Positions 1-6,145 of a stretch of DNA of 6,145 nt are shown piece after piece. The translations under genes were made by a program, and so were the position numbers. The stretch is from Clostridia bacterium (GTDB lineage Bacteria; Bacillota; Clostridia; Oscillospirales; CAG-272). Each line of letters starts with the position of its first letter. Position 1 is the stretch's first letter. The stretch spans positions 1-6,145 of the forward strand of contig JAGBTR010000144.1 in NCBI GenBank assembly GCA_017631215.1, written 5' to 3'. Below the pieces are notes generated by a model that made no database searches, was not told the DNA's origin, and saw only the letters and a program-made list of their open reading frames with translations.

Positions 1-11
1 GTGTAAATAGA

Positions 12-1268
12 TCAACGCGCGAGCTGTACGTCGCGCTCGTAATTCAAGACAGAAGGCAGCCAAGCGCCGTCCTCGGGAATACCTGCGCGGCGGCAATACT
101 CAGCCCAAACCTCGCCCGCAGGCAACGTTTTCCACTCCTCCTGGGCAACCAGCAGCTCGGTCATACGACCGCTCGTCTGGAGTGCCTTCCAATCGGCGTG
201 GGGCATCAGCAGTGCGTCCAGCATCGCCTTGCGGAAGTTGCGCGCGCCGACGATCCAAGCCGCAACGCGGTTGATACTGGCGTCAAAATAGTCAAGCGCC
301 AGTGCGAAATCGTCGATACGCTCGCTGGCCACGATCTCCTTGGCGATCTCGCGCGTTTCATCGTCCAAACGAACGACGTGATCGGAGTCCCAACGCACGG
401 GACGCGTGACGTGGAGCGCAAACTTATCGTTGAACAGAAGCAGCGATGCGATCTTATCGGACACCATCTCGGTGGGATGGTAGTGACCGTTATCCATCAG
501 CGGCATAATGCCCTTCTTGGCGGCATAGCTGAGCGTGAACTCGGCAGAACCAACCGTATAGGACTCAAGACCAATACCGAATACCTTGGACTCAAGGCAC
601 GGGAAGACCAGGCTGTGATCGTACGGCTCGGCCAGCATCTCGTCGAGCGACTTGGCAAAGCGGGCGCGCGGGCCGATACGGTCGGCGGGGATATCCTTAT
701 AGCCGTCGGGGGTCCAGATGTTCATCACGCAGGGGATGCCCGTCTCGCGAGCAAAATACTCCGAGATACGCAGGCAAGCGCGGCCGTGATCGACCCAGAA
801 GCGACGGATCTCCTCGTCGGGCGAGGACAGCGTGAACTCTGCCGCCTTGGGATGCGAGAAGAAGGTGGGGTTGAAGTCGATGCCCATTCCTCTCTCCTTG
901 GCGAATGCGACCCAAGGCGCAAAATGCTTGGGCTCCAGTGCGTCGCGATCAGCAAACTCACCCTTTTGGAAGATGGCATAGCTGGCGTGCAGGTTGAGCT
1001 TAAGAACGCCGCCGATGTTCTTGATCGCGACGTCCATATCCGCCATCAGCTGCTCGGGCGTTCTTGCCTTGCCGGGGTAATTGCCCGTCGTCTGAATACC
1101 GCCGGAGAGTGCCATATCGGAGTCGAAGCCGCCGACGTCGTCACCCTGCCAGCAATGCAGCGCCAGCGGAACGGTCAGAGCCTTTTCGATCGCCGCCTCG
1201 GTATCCACACCAATGGAGGCGAATTTTTCTTTTGCGTACTGATAAGCATTGAAATTGCACATGGTCAT
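12..1268 (-). CDS. rhaA: L-rhamnose isomerase
   Basis: RhaA reversibly converts L-rhamnose to L-rhamnulose in the cytoplasm, the first step of rhamnose catabolism. The 418-residue product matches the usual length (E. coli about 419), so it looks complete. Family motifs are intact: LALHCWQGDDVGGF near 35-48, NIWTPDGYKDIPADR at 183-197, ESKVFGIGLESYTVGS at 226-241, LMDNGHYHPTE at 257-267 and LHVTRPVRWDSDHVV at 285-299. By spacing against the E. coli enzyme, the structural metal site is E226, D259, H286 and D326, and the catalytic metal site is H262, D294 and D296; all are present. The ATG at 1268 has AAAGGA only 4 nt upstream, while a second in-frame ATG (Met3, 1262) would have 10 nt, so the true start could be either. 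The gene lies 9 nt after the rhaB stop and is probably co-transcribed and translationally coupled. It ends 11 nt from the window edge, so no downstream terminator or rhaD can be judged. Confidence 0.97.
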   Translation of the reverse strand: MTMCNFNAYQYAKEKFASIGVDTEAAIEKALTVPLALHCWQGDDVGGFDSDMALSGGIQTTGNYPGKARTPEQLMADMDVAIKNIGGVLKLNLHASYAIFQKGEFADRDALEPKHFAPWVAFAKERGMGIDFNPTFFSHPKAAEFTLSSPDEEIRRFWVDHGRACLRISEYFARETGIPCVMNIWTPDGYKDIPADRIGPRARFAKSLDEMLAEPYDHSLVFPCLESKVFGIGLESYTVGSAEFTLSYAAKKGIMPLMDNGHYHPTEMVSDKIASLLLFNDKFALHVTRPVRWDSDHVVRLDDETREIAKEIVASERIDDFALALDYFDASINRVAAWIVGARNFRKAMLDALLMPHADWKALQTSGRMTELLVAQEEWKTLPAGEVWAEYCRRAGIPEDGAWLPSVLNYERDVQLAR

Positions 1269-1272
1269 TATG

Positions 1273-1278
1273 TCCTTT
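1273..1278 (-). promoter_or_regulatory. Ribosome binding site of rhaA, overlapping rhaB stop
   Basis: On the minus strand the sequence reads TGAAAGGACATAATG. The final A of the rhaB stop codon TGA is the first A of the AAAGGA Shine-Dalgarno. This places the rhaA ribosome site under the terminating rhaB ribosome and suggests translational coupling. Spacing to the first ATG is 4 nt and to the Met3 ATG 10 nt, which leaves the start slightly ambiguous. Confidence 0.8.
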
Positions 1279-2672
1279 CAAATAACAGTCTGTTTTACAT
1301 CGAACGATCTTGCGACCGTCTCTCTTGCCTCGGTACGGTCGCGGAAGACGCCCGTTGCCAGCATCTGGCAAAGCAAATTGCCCGTTGCGGTCGCCTCGAC
1401 CACGCCCGTGTACACGTCTCTGCCGCTGACGCGTGCGGTCAGCTCGTTGAGGTAGGTATCCTGGCTACCGCCACCGATGATGTACAGCGCGCGCAGCTTG
1501 CGTCCGATCAGCCCCTCCAGCTCGTTGAGTGTATCGCGGTACTTCTCTGCCAAGCTGTAATAGATAACCGCCAACAGCTCGTCCAGCGCCATATCCTTAC
1601 CGCAGGCGTGCTTGATTGCGCCCATCATACTCTCCGGTGCCAGGAAGGCGTCGTCGTTGACGTCCACGCGGCAATCGGGCTCGCCGTAGGCTCTCGCCAT
1701 CGCAGAAAGCTCGCCAAAGCCGTACTTGCCGTCCAGCTCGCGGCGGACGGATTGGATCATCCAAAGCCCCGTAATATTCTTGAGGTAGCGATAACGCTTA
1801 TCATAGCCGCCCTCGTTGGTGAAATTGGCCTTTTGAGAGGCGGGTGTGACGTCGGGCTCGGTGCGCTCAACGCCCATCAGCGACCACGTGCCCGAGCTTA
1901 GATATGCCGCGTCCTCACGCTCGGTGGGGATCGCCAGCACGGCAGATGCGGTATCGTGCGAGGGAGGCAGGATGACCTTGACATCAAAGCCCAGCTCCTC
2001 GACAAGACTCTGCTTGAGCCCCCCCAGCACTGTGCCGGGCTTGGTTACGGGCGGAAAGATATCAACGGGATAGCCGAGAAGCGAGAGCAGCTCTCTGTCC
2101 CAATCGCCCGTCTCCACGTCGAGCAACGAGGTGGTCGACGCGTCGGTATATTCGACGGCGCATTTGCCCGTCAGACAGTAGTTGAGGTAATCGGGCACCA
2201 TCAAGAAGGTCTTGGCGGCGGCCAGCTCGTCGGGGCGCTGCAGCTTGTGCGCCATCAGCTGATAGACGGTATTGAAGGATGCCTTCTGAATGCCCGTACG
2301 GCTGTAAAGCTGCTCCTCCGAGAGATAGCGCGAGACCTCGGCGTCCATCCCTGCGGTACGGTCATCGCGGTAAGCGATCAGTGAGCCGATCAGCTCACCC
2401 TTGTCATCGAGCAGCGCGTAGTCAACGCCCCACGTATCGATGGACATATAGGAGGGGATCTTTCCCTGCTCGCGGCAGGCGCGAAGTCCCTCGATCAGAT
2501 GGTGGACAAGTCCCTCGGCATCCCAGCACAGCGTGCCGTTTCGGTCGGTCGCGCCGTTGGGAAAGCGATACATTTCCTGAAGATGCAGGCGGTTATTTTC
2601 CATCCATCCGATCATATGGCGACCGCTGGATGCGCCGATATCCACGGCGAGATAATAAACAGGGTGTTCCAT
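1278..2672 (-). CDS. rhaB: Rhamnulokinase
   Basis: RhaB phosphorylates L-rhamnulose with ATP to L-rhamnulose-1-phosphate in the cytoplasm, trapping the sugar for the aldolase RhaD. The 464-residue product is a FGGY-family (actin-fold) kinase. It shows the N-terminal phosphate loop AVDIGASSGRHMIG at 9-22, a SIDTWGVDYALLD strand at 77-89, YRDDRT at 101-106, the catalytic-base region PPSHDTASAV with D240 as the likely base, SSGTWSLMGVE at 259-269, NITGLWMIQ at 299-307 and the adenosine-binding IIGGGSQDTYLNELTARVSG at 398-417, followed by VVEATATGN. RSG-type length is slightly shorter than E. coli RhaB (about 489), which is common in Firmicutes. ATG at 2672 is preceded by GAGGTG, supporting this start. 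It is the first gene of the operon, with a consensus promoter about 25 nt upstream of the start. The combination with adjacent rhaA separates it from xylulo-, glycero- or fuculokinases. Confidence 0.96.
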   Translation of the reverse strand: MEHPVYYLAVDIGASSGRHMIGWMENNRLHLQEMYRFPNGATDRNGTLCWDAEGLVHHLIEGLRACREQGKIPSYMSIDTWGVDYALLDDKGELIGSLIAYRDDRTAGMDAEVSRYLSEEQLYSRTGIQKASFNTVYQLMAHKLQRPDELAAAKTFLMVPDYLNYCLTGKCAVEYTDASTTSLLDVETGDWDRELLSLLGYPVDIFPPVTKPGTVLGGLKQSLVEELGFDVKVILPPSHDTASAVLAIPTEREDAAYLSSGTWSLMGVERTEPDVTPASQKANFTNEGGYDKRYRYLKNITGLWMIQSVRRELDGKYGFGELSAMARAYGEPDCRVDVNDDAFLAPESMMGAIKHACGKDMALDELLAVIYYSLAEKYRDTLNELEGLIGRKLRALYIIGGGSQDTYLNELTARVSGRDVYTGVVEATATGNLLCQMLATGVFRDRTEARETVARSFDVKQTVI

Positions 2673-2676
2673 TTGG

Positions 2677-2682
2677 CACCTC
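2677..2682 (-). promoter_or_regulatory. Ribosome binding site of rhaB
   Basis: On the minus strand GCGAGGTGCCAA directly precedes the ATG. GAGGTG is a six-base match to the anti-Shine-Dalgarno complement and sits 4 nt from the ATG (6 nt from the GAGG core). It supports the ATG at 2672 as the rhaB start. Confidence 0.85.
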
Positions 2683-2703
2683 GCAATATAAACTATTCAT
2701 TGC

Positions 2704-2733
2704 ATTATAGCATATCACGCGCGCGGATGTCAA
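2704..2733 (-). promoter_or_regulatory. Sigma-A promoter of rhaBA
   Basis: Read on the minus strand, a perfect TTGACA (-35) lies at 2733-2728 and a perfect TATAAT (-10) at 2709-2704, separated by 18 bp. Transcription would begin near 2697, giving a short leader of about 25 nt before the rhaB ATG. The spacer contains an alternating GCGCGCG tract. A full-consensus promoter for a catabolic operon implies that control is mainly by repression or DNA-bound blocking, though that is inference. Confidence 0.82.
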
Positions 2734-2762
2734 GGGGTATTTCAAATATCTTCCATCACATT

Positions 2763-2789
2763 TCACAAACGTTGCGCGTTTATCACAAA
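2763..2789. promoter_or_regulatory. Candidate operator: TCACAAA direct repeat flanking AAACG/CGTTT palindrome
   Basis: TCACAAA occurs at 2763-2769 and again at 2783-2789, exactly 20 nt apart (about two helical turns). Between and overlapping them is an inverted repeat AAACG (2767-2771), 5 nt, CGTTT (2777-2781). The element lies about 30 bp upstream of the rhaBA -35 box, where an activator or repressor could act. An AraC-type regulator (direct-repeat reader, as RhaR/RhaS) or a LacI/DeoR-type regulator (palindrome reader) would each fit. The regulator gene is not in the window. Confidence 0.35.
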
Positions 2790-2803
2790 AGGCGTGACGG
2801 ATA

Positions 2804-2838
2804 GAGCGTACTGTCGCTCCTTGGCGCGAGCGGTACTG
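2804..2838. repeat. Direct repeat GAGCG(G)TACTG with internal inverted CGCTC
   Basis: GAGCGTACTG at 2804-2813 recurs as GAGCGGTACTG at 2828-2838, 24 nt apart. Between them CGCTC (2815-2819) is the reverse complement of both GAGCG copies, so alternative small hairpins are possible: 2804-2808 with 2815-2819, or 2815-2819 with 2828-2832. It lies midway between the two promoters, outside both predicted leaders. It is therefore more likely a protein-binding site than an RNA structure. Confidence 0.35.
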
Positions 2839-2866
2839 CAACATTCTTATAGCTTTTGCAAGAATT
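2837..2866. promoter_or_regulatory. Candidate activator half-sites next to the plus-strand -35 box
   Basis: TGCAA occurs at 2837-2841 and 2857-2861, 20 nt apart, on the same face of the helix. The second copy ends within about 10 bp of the plus-strand -35 box. An overlapping inverted repeat ATTCTT (2843-2848), 11 nt, AAGAAT (2860-2865) could alternatively be read by a dimeric repressor. The position just upstream of -35 is typical of AraC-family activator sites. The repeats are short and could arise by chance. Confidence 0.3.
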
Positions 2867-2871
2867 TTATA

Positions 2872-2900
2872 TTGACAACGACTATTTTGTATGATATCAT
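2872..2900 (+). promoter_or_regulatory. Sigma-A promoter of the secreted glycosidase gene
   Basis: A perfect TTGACA (-35) at 2872-2877 is followed after 17 bp by TATCAT (-10, five of six consensus bases) at 2895-2900. A TGA just before it gives an extended -10 (TGnTATCAT). The -10 lies in a perfect 10 bp palindrome, ATGATATCAT (2891-2900). Transcription would begin near 2907, leaving a leader of about 50 nt. It is divergent from the rhaBA promoter, with the two -35 boxes about 140 bp apart. Confidence 0.8.
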
Positions 2901-2944
2901 TTCATCAATGACACAGCCCAGCCTCCCACAAGTAACTTTTTTTG

Positions 2945-2950
2945 AAAGGA
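2945..2950 (+). promoter_or_regulatory. Ribosome binding site of the lipoprotein glycosidase gene
   Basis: AAAGGA lies 7 nt before the ATG at 2958, good spacing, and just after a run of seven T. It fixes the start of the long open gene, whose first residues form a proper lipoprotein signal peptide. The same TTTGAAAGGA context precedes rhaA. Confidence 0.85.
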
Positions 2951-2957
2951 ACGAACC

Positions 2958-5900
2958 ATGAAGAAGACACCGTATCTTTTGCTTCTGTGCCTGTTGCTCT
3001 GCTTGCCCATCCTCTCGATGGCCGCCTGCAACGGCACAGCGGGCACACCGGATGAGCCCGACACCCCGAGCGATCCCGTCACGCCGAATGATCCCATTAC
3101 GCCCGATGACCCCATCACCCCCGATGGCGGTGACAAGATCGCGCTGGTCAGTGACGGCGTGGCGCATTACCGCGTCATCCGCAGTGACTTCTCCAATTCT
3201 TACGTTACGAGCCTTGCCGGCAAGGTACGCACCGCAATCGGTGCGGTGACGGGCATCAAGCCCGACATCAAGACCGACTGGGATGACAAGGATGACAACG
3301 CCGCCATCAAGGAGATCCTGATCGGCAAGACCAACCGCGCGGAATCGTCCGAGGCGGTCAAGTCGCTGTCGGCAATGGAGTACACCATTCGCGTGGACGG
3401 CAATAAGATCGTCATTGCCGGTGCAAACGACGAGCTGCTCGCTCGCGCGGTAGATGAGTTTTTGGCGCAATACGTCGGTTATCGCAGTGAGAACGACTAC
3501 GTCTCTTCCACCTCGCTCTCTCTTCCCTCCTCGCTGTCACTAACCAACTCCTACAACCGCACGCAAAATATCACGCTCTACGTCACCGATGAAAATCTGA
3601 CCTACGTGGACGCGCTCCAAAAAGAGCTCGCCGACGTTGGTGAATCGTTGACGGTCAAAACCTTTTCGGACGACCCTGCCACGGTCTTTGACTCCAACAC
3701 GGGAGTTGTGCTTATCGCCGGCGCGAACCATATGCCCGCCTCCTCCGTTCCCGCGATCAAAGAGTATCTGAATAACGACGGTCGCATCGTGATGCTGGGT
3801 GGTCCTGCCTTTGAGAACACGATGATCGAGGTCGACGGCGAATGGATGACCTATGAAGAGGGTCTGCGCCTCTCGGCTGAAAGCGGCAAGCGTGCGCTTA
3901 TTCTCGACACCTCCACCAAGGCGACCGAGAAAAAGCTGAGCAGACAGACCAACAACAACGCTGCGGGCTACCGCTGGTCCATCGGCGACTACGGTCTTGA
4001 GGGCAGCGAGGGACAGCTCTTCCATGAGGTCGACGCTCTTTCCGGCTGGGATACCTTCCGCTTGGATCTGAACTACCCCAAGGGCGACTATTCCACCATC
4101 TCGCTGTATGCTAAGCCTGGTGACGATCACACCACGGGCTTTTATATCGAGCTGCACGAAAAGGGCGGCGTCCGCTGGACCGCGGGCATCCGTTTCACGA
4201 GCGATGACTGGGCACATTTCATCCTCACCCCCTCAAACTTCACTTGGTTCAACGGCGGTGCCTCGACCGACAAAAAGGTTCCCGATTTCAACAACATCGA
4301 GATGCTGCAGGTCGGCTTTGCAGGTCAGGCCGCTGTCCAGGCGGACGGTCACCACAGCTACTACATCGCAGACGTTGCCTTCTGCACGCCCACCATTGAG
4401 CTGCCCGAGACCACCACGCTGACGCTGGACGGTGTCTCGCCGCTCTACGAGCAGTATCCCATCACCAACGCTGCCAACATTGAGACCTATGACAATCAGG
4501 TGTTCGTCAAGGAACGCGACTACGTGCTGCCCGAGACGGTCATCTCGTGCAATCCCGGCCGTCAGGGCTTGGGCTTTGAGAATGGACGCACCAGCCGCTT
4601 CGTTCCCCTGCTCCGCGTGACAGATGCCAAGGGTCTGCACTCGGGCTATGCGGCCTGGATGCACATTTACAGCAGCTCGACCGACAAGAACGGTCAGTTG
4701 GAGGGTGCAATCGTTGCCTGCTTCAGTGCTGTTTCCGACGATTTTTACAATGAAAACGGCATTGCCGCCATTCGCGACGTGGTCGAGGTCATGATGCGCA
4801 ACGTCTTCCTCGTCGAAGGCGGCACGGATGAATTCATCTACGTTGAGGAGGATACCGATGAGATTCTGGCAGGTGTCTCTTACGTCATCACGGACGGTGG
4901 AGATACCAGCGGTCTGGTTGCCGGTGTGTCGCTCTATCACGGCGATACCCTGCTCAAGGAATTCACCTCCGCAAGCTTTGCTCCCCTTTCGGGTAAGCAC
5001 AATATTCTGACAGTCAAAGGCGCCTACGATATCGCAGGCGGCAAGCCCGACCGCGCCGTCGCCACGCTGACGATGAACGGCGAGGTCATCGACCGCGTCG
5101 AGCACGAGGTCGAATTCTGGGTCGCCAAGCCGGAAAGCGAACGCTCTTACATTTACATCGAAGACGGTATGTATATGAAGGACGGCGAGCCCATTACCTT
5201 CTTCGGCGTTAACTATATGCCCTCCTCGGGTATGGCTGAGGCGGACGGTGCGCTGTTCGAGCATTACGTCAGTGCCGCCGCTTACGATCCCGACGTGTAT
5301 GCCAACGATCTGGCACGCATCAAGGAGATCGGTATGAACGCCATCTCCATCTTCATCCACAGCGCCTCGCTCGATTCCAACAACGTGCTCCATCTCGTCA
5401 ATATGGCAGAGGAGATGGGTCTCTACGTCGACCTTGCCATCCGTGGCTATGCCTACCCGCTGAAGAATTACAGTGCGGATATGGTCGAGAAGTTCATCCA
5501 TCAGTATCGCTTTGAGGAAAATGACAACATCATCGCCTACGATATCGCGTGGGAGGAGCGACTCGGCACCTATGAGGGCCACTATTCCAGCGACTACGAT
5601 CGTTATGTCGGTCGTGACATCTGGGATGCTGACTTTACCGAGTGGGTCAAGCTCAACTACGGCTCGCTCGCCAATGCGGAGAAGGCCTGGGGCACGACTC
5701 TGCCGAAAAACGGAAACGGCACCTACCGCGTGGATGATGCCATCCTCAAGGGAGATAGCTCGAAATACACCAAGGCGATCGCCGCCTACTACCGCTTCCT
5801 TGACGAGCAGGTCGCTGCCAAGATGAACGATGCCATCCTTGAGATGAAGGCGATGGCACCGCATCAGCTCTTCAGCTTCCGTCTGTCCTGGGCGGGCAGC

Positions 5901-6145
5901 ACGTGGTCGAACGATCCGACCGAGGGTCTGTTCGATTATCAGTCGCTCGCGCCCGTGCTCGATTTCCTCTCGCCCGAGGGCTATGCGCTCGGCGCAGGTG
6001 AGGATAGAGCGATGCAGGTCGTGTTCGCCAACGCCTATGCACGCTACGTACAGCCCGACTCGCCCGTTGTCTGGAAGGAGTTCGGCAAGTCCTGCTGGTC
6101 GGGCTCGGATGACGGTTACTTCGATCCCAGCTCCTCCGCGCTCAA
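2958..6145 (+). CDS. Multidomain secreted lipoprotein with GH-A-like glycoside hydrolase barrel (3' partial)
   Basis: The frame is open from ATG 2958 to the window end (1062 codons, no stop). Residues 1-24 are a lipoprotein signal: KK, a Leu/Cys-rich core, and lipobox MAAC with C24 as the lipidated Cys. A Thr/Pro/Asp linker follows (about 30-58). Residues 61-180 form an alpha/beta module with EILIGKTNR (119-127), like the N-terminal modules of GH67/GH20-type enzymes. Residues 204-300 resemble an amidotransferase-like Rossmann module (VVLIAGA, then MLGGPAFE at 279-286). Residues 338-478 look like a beta jelly-roll, and 547-622 like the second half of the amidotransferase-like module. Residues 625-728 look Ig-like. 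The barrel begins at FFGVNYMP (748-755), with DLARIKEIGMNAI (784-796), acid/base candidate E866 in YDIAWEERLG, WVKLNYGSLANAEKAWG (896-912, as in GH42/GH5-type barrels) and nucleophile candidate E1041 in VVWKEFGKS. It probably cleaves a glycan at the cell surface. Family and substrate are unresolved. Confidence 0.9.
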   Translation, partial: MKKTPYLLLLCLLLCLPILSMAACNGTAGTPDEPDTPSDPVTPNDPITPDDPITPDGGDKIALVSDGVAHYRVIRSDFSNSYVTSLAGKVRTAIGAVTGIKPDIKTDWDDKDDNAAIKEILIGKTNRAESSEAVKSLSAMEYTIRVDGNKIVIAGANDELLARAVDEFLAQYVGYRSENDYVSSTSLSLPSSLSLTNSYNRTQNITLYVTDENLTYVDALQKELADVGESLTVKTFSDDPATVFDSNTGVVLIAGANHMPASSVPAIKEYLNNDGRIVMLGGPAFENTMIEVDGEWMTYEEGLRLSAESGKRALILDTSTKATEKKLSRQTNNNAAGYRWSIGDYGLEGSEGQLFHEVDALSGWDTFRLDLNYPKGDYSTISLYAKPGDDHTTGFYIELHEKGGVRWTAGIRFTSDDWAHFILTPSNFTWFNGGASTDKKVPDFNNIEMLQVGFAGQAAVQADGHHSYYIADVAFCTPTIELPETTTLTLDGVSPLYEQYPITNAANIETYDNQVFVKERDYVLPETVISCNPGRQGLGFENGRTSRFVPLLRVTDAKGLHSGYAAWMHIYSSSTDKNGQLEGAIVACFSAVSDDFYNENGIAAIRDVVEVMMRNVFLVEGGTDEFIYVEEDTDEILAGVSYVITDGGDTSGLVAGVSLYHGDTLLKEFTSASFAPLSGKHNILTVKGAYDIAGGKPDRAVATLTMNGEVIDRVEHEVEFWVAKPESERSYIYIEDGMYMKDGEPITFFGVNYMPSSGMAEADGALFEHYVSAAAYDPDVYANDLARIKEIGMNAISIFIHSASLDSNNVLHLVNMAEEMGLYVDLAIRGYAYPLKNYSADMVEKFIHQYRFEENDNIIAYDIAWEERLGTYEGHYSSDYDRYVGRDIWDADFTEWVKLNYGSLANAEKAWGTTLPKNGNGTYRVDDAILKGDSSKYTKAIAAYYRFLDEQVAAKMNDAILEMKAMAPHQLFSFRLSWAGSTWSNDPTEGLFDYQSLAPVLDFLSPEGYALGAGEDRAMQVVFANAYARYVQPDSPVVWKEFGKSCWSGSDDGYFDPSSSAL
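3072..3125 (+). repeat. Three tandem 18-nt repeats coding a DP(V/I)TP(N/D) linker
   Basis: Three in-frame 18-nt units (3072-3089, 3090-3107, 3108-3125) encode DPVTPN, DPITPD and DPITPD, residues 39-56 of the lipoprotein. Upstream TPDEPDTPS is a decayed extension. The copies differ mostly at third codon positions (gat/gac, att/atc, acg/acc), so the peptide is kept while the DNA has diverged. The linker probably holds the domains away from the membrane anchor at C24. Confidence 0.85.

Noticed and set aside
1..11. Possible terminator or next gene downstream of rhaA
   Set aside because: Eleven bases are too few to judge. No hairpin or start signal can be supported.
198..1901. 567-codon plus-strand open frame antisense to rhaA and rhaB
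   Set aside because: It lies opposite two fully conserved enzyme genes, crosses their junction, and its translation is rich in Arg, His and Val with no recognisable domain. This is the usual shadow of GC-rich codon use.
2765..2778. CcpA cre-like site around AAACGTT
   Set aside because: Only the central AAACGTT matches a cre/LacI-type operator; the outer TG and CA bases are absent. It is better described as part of the AAACG-N5-CGTTT inverted repeat.
2804..2836. Hairpin considered as a terminator or attenuator
   Set aside because: The stem is short with a bulge and no T-run follows on either strand. It lies upstream of both predicted transcription starts, so it would not be transcribed from either promoter.
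2847..4217. Minus-strand open frames of 207 and 225 codons opposite the N-terminal part of the lipoprotein
   Set aside because: One would run across the plus-strand promoter and leader, and both oppose an N-terminal region with a convincing signal peptide and domain pattern. They show no conserved motif.
4233..5864. 543-codon minus-strand open frame antisense to the glycosidase
   Set aside because: The plus strand has a lipobox, ribosome site, promoter and clear barrel motifs over the same stretch. The antisense translation is a low-complexity Val/Gly/Asp/Ile-rich product without a domain or ribosome site that I can see.

Overview
This 6.1 kb window holds a divergent sugar-utilisation locus. 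The left half, on the minus strand, is a two-gene L-rhamnose catabolic operon: rhamnulokinase (rhaB, 2672 to 1278) followed by L-rhamnose isomerase (rhaA, 1268 to 12). The right half, on the plus strand, is one very long gene that starts at 2958 and is still open at the window end (1062 codons seen). It encodes a secreted lipoprotein with a glycoside-hydrolase (clan GH-A-like) TIM barrel at its C-terminal end. A 285 bp intergenic region separates the two units. It carries two back-to-back sigma-A-type promoters, each with a perfect TTGACA -35 box, and several short direct and inverted repeats that could be operators.

The organism looks like a Gram-positive-type anaerobe, most likely a gut clostridial lineage (Oscillospirales or Christensenellales-like). 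The reasons are the strong AAAGGA/GAGGTG Shine-Dalgarno sequences, the TTGACA/TATAAT promoters, the lipobox signal peptide with a Pro/Asp linker, and an N-terminal lipoprotein module with an EILIGKTNR motif that I associate with clostridial secreted glycosidases. The moderately GC-rich coding sequence and AT-richer promoter region fit this. No RNA gene or mobile element fixes the taxonomy, so this is inference.

The simplest reading is that the surface-anchored glycosidase acts on a polysaccharide or glycoside outside the cell, while RhaA and RhaB convert imported L-rhamnose to L-rhamnulose and then L-rhamnulose-1-phosphate. The aldolase (rhaD), transporter and regulator would lie outside the window. 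The true substrate of the glycosidase cannot be read from the sequence. The rhamnose link rests on the shared promoter region only.

The parts most worth a second look are the architecture of the large lipoprotein (an amidotransferase-like module that seems to be split by a jelly-roll insert, and a Trp in place of the usual Asn before the presumed acid/base Glu) and the repeat-rich divergent control region.
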